Source: CAZLGM01 sp964623625
GTDB lineage: Bacteria; Desulfobacterota; Desulfobulbia; Desulfobulbales; Desulfocapsaceae
Direction of reading: 5' to 3'
NCBI GenBank assembly: GCA_964623625.1
Contig: CAZUUJ010000005.1
Span: forward strand, 1-64,000
DNA length: 64,000 nucleotides
In this document: in pieces, positions 58,556 through 64,000 of the stretch
Layout of the letters: the number at the start of each line of letters is the position of its first letter
How positions within the stretch are numbered: position 1 is the first letter of the stretch
The notes under the pieces: model-generated
The model's input: the letters and a program-made list of their open reading frames with translations, nothing else
The model's database searches: none
Told to the model about the DNA's origin: nothing
Translations under genes and position numbers: made by a program

Positions 58556-59505
58556 ATGGAAATCTTTAAAATATTTTCACCAATCGATGGAGATGAAATT
58601 CCTCTTCTAACAACAATTGTTCATAGTGGATCGGAAATACCGGACGATATTTCACCACAGTTTAATCCACGCCATTCCGAGTCTTTAATCAATACTGATT
58701 GGCATTTGGAAAAGCTATTTGGTTTTATTATTGCGCAGCGGTTTTACCATAAGCCGTAAAAACCGCCGGCTATGCCGGCGGATAACGCTGCTCATTAAAA
58801 CATAAGTGCTTCGCACATTTGCTTCCCGGCTTTGCCGGGAATCAAAGCCACGCGTTTCACGCGTGGTTGTTTACTCCTGATCTTGGAGGTACTATTTTAT
58901 TCTTCAAACCATATAAATACGTGGCTAATGTCAATCGTAAAATAAAGGAGCCATATATTGGAGAATACGCCAAAAGCTTTTTAACAACCGCTCTTCCTAA
59001 AGAAACTCCATTTGATTGGCAAGTATATCATCGTCTTCCAGATGAGGCAGAGGTAAGAAATCGTAAAAAAAGATTCTATGATCCCTTTCACAATAAATTG
59101 AGAGAATTAATTGATGACAAACTGAATAAATTCGGGAGACTTTTTCTTTTAGATATTCATAGCTGTATTGGTGCTATTCATACGGATATTTGTCTTGCTA
59201 ACGGTCGATACGCAAGTGCTTCCAAGAAATTAACAAATTTTATGGAAGCAAAATTAATTGAAAATGGTTTCACTACAGCTATTAATGATCCATTTTCATC
59301 AGGTTATATAATCAGGCAATACGGAGAGATACCCGGAGTTGAAGCTTTGTTGCTGGAGATTTGGGCACATACATACATGCCTCCATATGAGCTTGATCAG
59401 GGTAGACCAGCAGTATATAATGATTCTTTTTCAAGACAAACAAAGAATCGGTTTCATGAAGTAATTGCTTCAGTTTCTGATTATTATATAAATCAGCACA
59501 ACTAG
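58556..59505 (+). pseudogene. N-formylglutamate amidohydrolase-like gene interrupted by a multi-hairpin repeat
   Basis: The 5' part (58556-58726) encodes TIVHSGSEIPDDISPQFN, the HSG metal motif of the family, then DWHLEKLFGF. The 3' part (58876-59505) resumes with TPDLGGTILF and contains LLDIHSCIGAIHTDICLAN (DIHS motif), and GYIIRQYGEIPGVEALLLEI. Between them lies a 149-bp repeat (58727-58875) that ends the first frame at 58759 and shifts the second. The joined protein would be about 265 residues, normal for the family. The enzyme class deformylates N-formylglutamate in histidine degradation, and related proteins act on other substrates. It is probably non-functional unless the repeat is removed from the mRNA. 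Confidence 0.8.
58727..58875 (+). repeat. Multi-hairpin repeat, intact copy 2 (inside a gene)
   Basis: Nearly identical over ~149 bp to 22129-22277: a handful of substitutions (CCGGCTATGCCGG vs CCGGCTATGCCAG, CATAAGTG vs CATACGTG). It splits the amidohydrolase-like frame, so insertion is recent relative to its host gene. Confidence 0.85.
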
Positions 59506-59515
59506 TTGTTCCAGC

Positions 59516-59572
59516 TGATGTTATCCGCCACCCTTTTGTTTACTGGCAACATAGCTGAGCAAGGTGTTACAG
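59516..59572 (+). repeat. attC-like imperfect palindrome
   Basis: CCAGCTGATGTTATCCGCCA at the left pairs with TGGCAACATAGCTGAG at the right with a lone extra G in the left arm; outer parts AACTAGTTGTTCC and GAGCAAGGTGTT give further partial pairing ending in AAC/GTT. It overlaps the leader of the next gene. Confidence 0.45.
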
Positions 59573-59584
59573 CCTAAAGGTTCG

Positions 59585-60112
59585 ATGTTACTTAAGAATT
59601 ACAGAAAAGAGATATTCAGGCCGGAATGTAATCCGCAATTTAAATCTCTTCATTGTTTTGCCCATCTTGATGAGGATATCAGCGAAGTTCTGCCCTATTT
59701 AAATACCGTACTTGGTGGAACCGGCTATGTAAAAGATCCGCCTTCTCTGATGCTACAAATTCATGGACGTTTAATCGCATTGCATGGGAAAAAAATTGCA
59801 ATCAATGCATTAAAGGACAAAACTGATGCAGATAAGATACTCGAATGGTTAAAAAGAGAAATTAATGAGACTTGGGAAAATCGTGATGCAATAACACCTA
59901 GTTATGGTGTGGCTGCAAGGCCTCAACCAATAGAAATTCTGAAACTATTGCCAAAAACAAACTGCAAGGAATGTGGGCAACCGACATGCATTGTTTTTGC
60001 ATCACTGCTTGTACAAGGAGCGAAGGGCTCTCTTGACTGTCCACAACTCACGGATCAAAACAGAAGAGAACTTGATGAATATCTAGGAAATTTCAGCTTT
60101 ATAGATCTTTAG
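59585..60112 (+). CDS. (Fe-S)-binding domain protein
   Basis: 175 residues from ATG 59585 (AAAGG upstream; a GTG at 59564 would start inside a palindrome). The C-terminal part LLPKTNCKECGQPTCIVFAS followed by SLDCPQL is the four-Cys 4Fe-4S motif of the Fes domain, as found in acetyl-CoA-synthase subunits and RnfB-like proteins. The N-terminal part has YLNTVLGGTGYVKDPPSLML and LIALHGKKIAINALKDKTDA, which occur with this domain in stand-alone proteins of methanogens and deltaproteobacteria as I recall. A redox or corrinoid-linked role is possible; unproven. Confidence 0.8.
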   Translation: MLLKNYRKEIFRPECNPQFKSLHCFAHLDEDISEVLPYLNTVLGGTGYVKDPPSLMLQIHGRLIALHGKKIAINALKDKTDADKILEWLKREINETWENRDAITPSYGVAARPQPIEILKLLPKTNCKECGQPTCIVFASLLVQGAKGSLDCPQLTDQNRRELDEYLGNFSFIDL

Positions 60113-60575
60113 AGAGATTTTACATATCAAGCCAATCAATCTGAAAAAAGAGGTTGGTGATAGAGGGCTGCATCCGTTACGCTTGAAGTTTGTCAGTACT
60201 CCAATCACTGCTCTACATACGCCTGTTTCAGCTGATAACGAACGCTAGCTGTACTGTGAGAACTCCAGGAAAAAAAATTACATGAGAGAAATGAAGAATA
60301 GTTTTATAAAAAGGAGCTGAGTTAATTGGCGATTCGTCAGATGTCCAGACAACCGGTCTGGCACAACCTATGTACGTGTTGGCGACTAACATCGGCAAGA
60401 CCAAGTTAATACCCGACTATTACATTGTTGATAAAAACAAGAAAGAATTGACGGTGAGAAATCACAAGAGTGAGATCACCTCAATTCCTACTATGCCTGA
60501 ATGAAGGTTGGTGTTAAAGAAAAGTGATGGATCAATTTAATTCACACTAGCAATCAATCAAACGGGAAAATAATA
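60113..60575. other. Spacer containing a gene fragment
   Basis: About 460 bp without an intact gene. It contains the open fragment described at 60313-60504, and CCAATC/GATTGG-type short palindromes around 60128-60230. Otherwise nothing recognised. Confidence 0.5.
60313..60504 (+). pseudogene. Short coding fragment without a start
   Basis: An open frame of 63 codons ending TGA at 60504. It encodes protein-like sequence: DSSDVQTTGLAQPMYVLATN and DYYIVDKNKKELTVRNHKSE. Upstream is a stop, and the only ATG (60370) would leave 44 residues. It looks like the tail of a larger protein that lost its 5' end. Family not recognised. Confidence 0.35.
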
Positions 60576-61019
60576 ATGGCAAAAAATAAATTTTTTCATG
60601 CTATAACGATTTTGGTGATTTGGTGTTTAGTTGGATGCTCCTCAGAAACAAATTTCACCCCACCACCTGGTCATAAAGGACCAGCAATTACTCATTACTC
60701 TTTTGGGAAAATGGTGATTGACGGACAAATATATACCAATGAACTCCAGATATTTTCGGATGGTAGCGTAAGGGACTGGTCTCCAGGAGATCCACATTAT
60801 ATCCTTCCAAACGATATAGAAGAAATTGCTAATTCAAATATTCAGGTCCTGATTATTGGTATTGGCGCCAATGGTCAAGCTGCTGTTGCAGATGAAACCA
60901 TTAACTTTCTAAAAAAAAGAAATATAGAAGTCCATGTTTTGAACTCTCACGAAGCAATTGAACTTTTTAATAAATCCCCGAAAAAAAACTTGGCAGCGTT
61001 ATTCCATTTAAACTGTTGA
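60576..61019 (+). CDS. Lipoprotein with Mth938-like domain
   Basis: 147 residues. The signal peptide ends LVGC (lipobox). The mature domain has ITHYSFGKMVIDGQIYTNEL and VRDWSPGDPHYILPNDIEE, then IQVLIIGIGANGQAAVADET, the order found in Mth938/DUF498 (NDUFAF3-like) proteins. Those are normally cytoplasmic single-domain proteins of about 120 residues; an exported, lipid-anchored version is unusual. Function unknown. Confidence 0.78.
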   Translation: MAKNKFFHAITILVIWCLVGCSSETNFTPPPGHKGPAITHYSFGKMVIDGQIYTNELQIFSDGSVRDWSPGDPHYILPNDIEEIANSNIQVLIIGIGANGQAAVADETINFLKKRNIEVHVLNSHEAIELFNKSPKKNLAALFHLNC

Positions 61020-61381
61020 GATAATAGGAACAGTCGAACCAGGGAATCAATCAGACCTGCTCTGTAGAAAGGGTTTTTCCACGGACTCGTTAACCTTATT
61101 AAAATATGATTCCTGGCAAAACCGGTGAGCAAATGTGCAAAGCACTTATGTTTTAATGAGCAGCGTTATCCGCCGGCATAGCCTGTAGTTTTTAACGCTT
61201 ATGGTAAAACCGCTGCGTAATTAAAAAAGAAAATCAAGAAATTCCGATTGATGAATTTGTTGTTTCATTTAATAAGGCGTTGTATTTCAAATAAAAATTA
61301 CAGGATTTAGGTTGATAAATCGTTCAAATCGAACACACTGTTGCGTGTCGGTTAACTCCGACATTATATTTGAGGAAAAGA
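61020..61381. other. Spacer with palindrome and repeat
   Basis: No gene. An imperfect palindrome CCAGGGAATCA...TGATTCCTGG (about 61039-61117) and a reverse-oriented copy of the multi-hairpin repeat (61130-61225) fill most of it; the remainder is A+T-rich leader of the DUF6176-like pseudogene. Confidence 0.5.
61130..61225 (-). repeat. Multi-hairpin repeat, truncated reverse copy
   Basis: On the minus strand TTACGCAGCGGTTTTACCAT, GCTATGCCGGCGGATAACGC and TGCTCATTAAAACATAAGTG are present, ending at the GTGCTTTGCACATTTGCTC part. The CCCGGCTTTGCCGGG and final hairpins are lost. Confidence 0.75.
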
Positions 61382-61710
61382 ATGGAAATAGCATCAGGAT
61401 TGGTTAGATTAAAGCCGGGCACAGTGGAAAAAGTTGAGGATTGGCAAAAAACTATTTCCTCTCGCCTTGAAGAAGCTATTGTTACATTGAAAGACGAGGG
61501 TGTTGAAATTGAGTCCTGGTTCTGAGTTCAGATAGATGGTCAAGACTATTTATTGTGGTATATGAGGGCGGAGTCCAAAAAAAAGCTTTTGAGATTTCCC
61601 GTATGCTCAAGCACCCAATAGATAAATTTCACTATGAACTTATGGGAGAAAACATGGAAGAAAACGGAAATGTTCTTGCTATTCCGATTATTGATATATC
61701 TTCAAGATAG
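61382..61710 (+). pseudogene. DUF6176-like paralogue, broken
   Basis: Homologous to 58056-58385 over its whole length: SGLVRLKPGTVEKVEDWQK and ATGAAAGACGAGGGTG-type nucleotide identity. It has an in-frame TGA (SWF-stop-VQ, near 61523) and a one-base frameshift in an A-run near 61580, after which LKHPIDKFHYEL and the end are recovered to a TAG at 61710. Non-functional. Confidence 0.85.
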
Positions 61711-61779
61711 AAAACAAAACATATGATAAATTCTGAGAATATATAAAAATATAAGGATACTAACCTTAAGGGGAAAGAA

Positions 61780-61998
61780 ATGGATAACTCTATAATAATT
61801 TTATACAATGTTGTATCGACCACTAAGTGGATTGGAGTGGCTTTGATAGTACTCACTTGGATCCAAATCATACCATTGAAACTCGGTTGGATCGGTTTTG
61901 GTATTGCGCTAGCTTCCTATATTGCAGAAATAATATGCAAAAGGAAATTCATGCCTCCAGAAACAGAAGGTGGCCAAGACGAACAATCTAATACATGA
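61780..61998 (+). CDS. Small two-helix membrane protein
   Basis: 72 residues with two hydrophobic segments (TKWIGVALIVLTWIQIIPL and GWIGFGIALASYIAEIICK) and an acidic tail. AAGGGGAAAG precedes the ATG. Its stop overlaps the next start by 4 bp, so it is coupled to the ATP-grasp gene. No family recognised. Confidence 0.65.
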   Translation: MDNSIIILYNVVSTTKWIGVALIVLTWIQIIPLKLGWIGFGIALASYIAEIICKRKFMPPETEGGQDEQSNT

Positions 61999-62828
61999 CC
62001 ATCCTCTCATTCCATTCATTTGTTGAGGCGGATGCGAATGTGTACCACTCCGGCAAGGTACTTGCCAGCCAGGAGATTGAGGCGATAAAATCTGCAAAAG
62101 CCGTCATTCTTCCACAGGGATGTAATAAGAAATTATATCACCTTGTGCGCAGCCATTGTGCGAATTTTTTCCCTAATTACGACGCCTACTTCGATTACCC
62201 GGGTAAGGTAGGTCAAGCCGCGCTTTTTAAAAAGTATGGGGTCTCTATTCCGAAGACAACTACATTTGCCAACCTGAAAGCATATCACAGGAATAAACCG
62301 GATCAGTACTATAACTATCCGTTTGTTTTTAAATTATCCTTGGGTGGTGAAGGGAATAATGTTTTTCTGCTAAAGAGTGAAAAGGATTTACTCAAGGCAT
62401 TGGAACATGCTCAAGAGTATGAAGAGAAGGGGAGAGAAGGTTTTCTCTTTCAAGAGTATATCCCGACAGGTGGCCGAAGTTTGCGAGTTGTTGTGATTGG
62501 CAACAAGTTCTTTCCATACTGGCGTGTTGGCGAGAATCTAGACAGTTTTTATTCGAATCTGTCCAAAGGCGCCGTTATTGACCATGATTCCTATCCCGAT
62601 CAACAACAAGCTGCTGTTTCAGCTCTGAAAAAATTCTGCCGAGACACCGGGATAAATTTGGCTGGATTCGATTTTATTTTTAGTATTGACGATAAAGATT
62701 GTGCACCGTTTTTTCTGGAAATTAATTATTTTTTCCGTTGTCGGGGACTGGGTGGGGTGGATAACTACCAGAAACTTCTTGTTGATGGAGTGCGGGACTG
62801 GCTTAAGGAGATAAAATTGAGGGATTAG
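61995..62828 (+). CDS. ATP-grasp family ligase (RimK-like)
   Basis: 277 residues. YPFVFKLSLGGEGNNVFLL holds the ATP-binding Lys and Gly loop, FLFQEYIPTGGRSLRVVVIG the adenine and second ATP-binding strand, and PFFLEINYFFRCRGLGG the Mg-binding Glu-x-Asn. An N-terminal domain of ~80 residues may bind the acceptor. Such enzymes join a carboxylate to an amine or thiol. A link to the CofD-like protein 11 kb away is only speculative. It is coupled to the small membrane protein upstream. Confidence 0.82.
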   Translation: MTILSFHSFVEADANVYHSGKVLASQEIEAIKSAKAVILPQGCNKKLYHLVRSHCANFFPNYDAYFDYPGKVGQAALFKKYGVSIPKTTTFANLKAYHRNKPDQYYNYPFVFKLSLGGEGNNVFLLKSEKDLLKALEHAQEYEEKGREGFLFQEYIPTGGRSLRVVVIGNKFFPYWRVGENLDSFYSNLSKGAVIDHDSYPDQQQAAVSALKKFCRDTGINLAGFDFIFSIDDKDCAPFFLEINYFFRCRGLGGVDNYQKLLVDGVRDWLKEIKLRD

Positions 62829-62896
62829 AGGACGTTTTTATCTAATCAGACAAATTAGCCTTAATAAGTGTTAGGAGATCAGTTGGAGTTTAGTTT

Positions 62897-63256
62897 ATGG
62901 ATAAAGATAAGATAGAAAAGTATTTGTCCGGCTTGAAAGGGGGGGAGTCAAGCTATCCTTTTGGTCCTGAAGCATTGGTATATAAAGTGATGGGTAAAAT
63001 GTATGCGCTGGTATCTCAACTGGAAGAACTTCCCAAAGTAACACTGAAGATAAATCCAGCTGATGGTGAAGTATTGGTAAGTCAGTACGATTCAGTGAGT
63101 CCTGGTTATCATATGAACAAAAAACACTGGATTACCATTTCGTTAAATGGTGAGTTGCCTGAAGAAATTCTATTTGACTTGGCCAATAGTTCATACGACC
63201 TGGTGGTGAGCAAATTGACTAAGGCTGATAAAAATAAACTGGAAGTGAGCGGATAA
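62897..63256 (+). CDS. MmcQ/YjbR family protein
   Basis: 119 residues. IEKYLSGLKGGESSYPFGPE opens the fold, VYKVMGKMYALVSQ and VTLKINPADGEVLVSQY follow, and HMNKKHWITISLNGELPEE with a YDLVVSKL end match the MmcQ/YjbR (CyaY-like fold) family. Described as possible DNA-binding; function uncertain. Confidence 0.85.
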   Translation: MDKDKIEKYLSGLKGGESSYPFGPEALVYKVMGKMYALVSQLEELPKVTLKINPADGEVLVSQYDSVSPGYHMNKKHWITISLNGELPEEILFDLANSSYDLVVSKLTKADKNKLEVSG

Positions 63257-63275
63257 AGAAGAAAACCCTGAAGTT

Positions 63276-63584
63276 ATGTTCTGCCCAATTTGTAAATCGG
63301 AGTACAGAGAAGGTTTCACGTTATGCGATGAATGCACCGTGAAACTTGTTGACGAGCTACCTGAAGAAAAAATATCCCAAAAAGAAAACCTCATAGAAAT
63401 CGCTGCTTCTCTACAGAAAAGTGATGTTGCGATTATTAAATCCATCCTGGATGCGGAAAATATAGACTATATCTTCTTACACGAAGCTTTGGGGAGTCTC
63501 TATCCAATTCCCGAGACCAATAAGCTGTTAGTTCCCAAAAAAGACCAAAAACGGGTTAAGTCAATATTAAAAGATTTCCTCTAG
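63276..63584 (+). CDS. Zinc-ribbon protein with DUF2007-like domain
   Basis: 102 residues. FCPICKSEYREGFTLCDEC is a CxxC...CxxC zinc ribbon. After ~20 residues, IAASLQKSDVAIIKSILDAE, NIDYIFLHEA and LLVPKKDQKRVKSILKDF resemble the DUF2007 signal-transducing family (a domain that usually stands alone). The start may be ATG 63276, 20 bp after the previous stop. Confidence 0.72.
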   Translation: MFCPICKSEYREGFTLCDECTVKLVDELPEEKISQKENLIEIAASLQKSDVAIIKSILDAENIDYIFLHEALGSLYPIPETNKLLVPKKDQKRVKSILKDFL

Positions 63585-63629
63585 CCAGTACCAACCTCTT
63601 GATTTTATAGCATACTGGGAGGGGCTGTT

Positions 63630-64000
63630 ATGAAACGACTGCACCAAGGTTTTGACTACACACTGTACAAGGTGTACGTCTGGGGTGGACTGGCTGCTCT
63701 TGTCATATACACCGTAGTTGTAGCAATCAAGCTTGATCAGCGTAATATGCTTGAGACTGTCGGAATGGTGTATATCATCCTTCCATTAATGGGCTGGGTC
63801 GGTGGCATCCTGTTATATTGGTGGTGGGTGTTTCTTTTCAAAGGCAACAAAGAGCTGGAAGAATTGGCCAACTTGCCCAGAGAAGGTTTGCCGGGTATCA
63901 AGTCCTTGAAGAGTTGGAACATCTTACATCAGGCGATGGCTGTTCAAGGTGGCGATATAGAGGAATATATTCAGAATGCCAAAAAGGCAAATCCGCCAAT
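63630..64000 (+). CDS. Membrane protein, cut by the window end
   Basis: ATG at 63630 follows GGGAGGGG. About 123 residues are visible without a stop. Two hydrophobic segments occur (VWGGLAALVIYTVVVAI and VYIILPLMGWVGGILLYWWW), then a charged cytoplasmic stretch (NKELEELANLPREGLPG). Family not recognised. It is in frame to the last base, so it continues outside. Confidence 0.7.
   Translation, partial: MKRLHQGFDYTLYKVYVWGGLAALVIYTVVVAIKLDQRNMLETVGMVYIILPLMGWVGGILLYWWWVFLFKGNKELEELANLPREGLPGIKSLKSWNILHQAMAVQGGDIEEYIQNAKKANPP

Noticed and set aside
54605..63584. Calling the island a proven integron
   Set aside because: No IntI or attI is visible, palindromes are not a single family, and some genes (61780-63630) have no palindrome between them; kept as a hypothesis only.
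1..64000. CRISPR arrays, rRNA and tRNA genes
   Set aside because: No array of regular direct repeats with unique spacers (the 22-bp repeats at 41056 have no spacers), and no rRNA or tRNA-like sequence was recognised; a covariance-model scan could still find a missed tRNA.

Overview
The window looks like chromosome of a Gram-negative, anaerobic Desulfobacterota-type bacterium (a Desulfobulbales/Desulfotalea-like sulfate reducer is my best guess, by inference only). Reasons: a Tol envelope operon, kdsB for LPS Kdo, LDH-like malate dehydrogenase, a NapH/NosR-like polyferredoxin fusion, many multi-PAS hybrid kinases, long-chain olefin (ole) genes, and a fatty-acid-like operon with two CrtI-type desaturases. 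No rRNA, tRNA, phage or CRISPR was seen.

Layout. 0-0.8 kb: edge of a methionine-synthase-like gene, a homocysteine methyltransferase remnant cut by a palindromic element, and a cold-shock gene with its terminator. 1.4-6.4 kb: tightly overlapping oleB-oleC-oleD plus an M48/TPR protease, with no oleA in view. 6.7-7.6 kb: EamA transporter whose N-terminus runs into a repeat. 7.6-12.9 kb (minus): tolQ-tolR-tolA-tolB-cpoB-tlyA, with no pal. 13.2-19.3 kb (minus): ketosynthase, acyl carrier protein, small ORF, two phytoene-desaturase-type flavoenzymes, ketoreductase and dehydratase, i.e. a dedicated acyl-chain elongation/desaturation operon. 19.7-22 kb: thioredoxin-reductase-like flavoprotein, an anchored envelope protein and a lipoprotein made of LEA-like 11-mers. 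22.7-36.4 kb: signalling block with one orphan NtrB/ZraS-type kinase and two paralogous modules (HisKA_2 kinase + REC-PAS-HK-REC hybrid), the second preceded by a periplasmic solute-binding protein. 36.8-40.8 kb: DUF4126 protein, glgB, AlgH. 41.2-43.8 kb: a cNMP-AAA+-polyferredoxin fusion behind 22-bp tandem repeats. 43.8-50.9 kb: cupin, small membrane protein, YkgJ-like protein, rlmH, rsmJ, kdsB, mdh and a 776-residue CofD-like protein. 50.9-54.3 kb: kinase-like protein, UspA, PanE-like reductase, LysE exporter.

54.3-64 kb is different: a visibly A+T-richer run of small, functionally unrelated genes (FRG, DinB-like, lipoproteins, flavodoxin-fold reductase, DUF6176, Fe-S protein, Mth938-like, ATP-grasp, YjbR-like), all on the plus strand, separated by imperfect palindromes. 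Some palindromes resemble integron attC sites, but no integrase is visible. It contains two pseudogenes and a gene fragment.

Across the window there are at least four families of short non-coding repeats (a multi-hairpin element, an element bounded by CCTGAATCCGTGA inverted ends, a ~148-bp palindromic element, and a ~105-bp palindrome in the island). Several sit in or against genes: one interrupts an N-formylglutamate-amidohydrolase-like gene, one follows a truncated methyltransferase reading frame, one runs into eamA, and one abuts the tolA stop codon.
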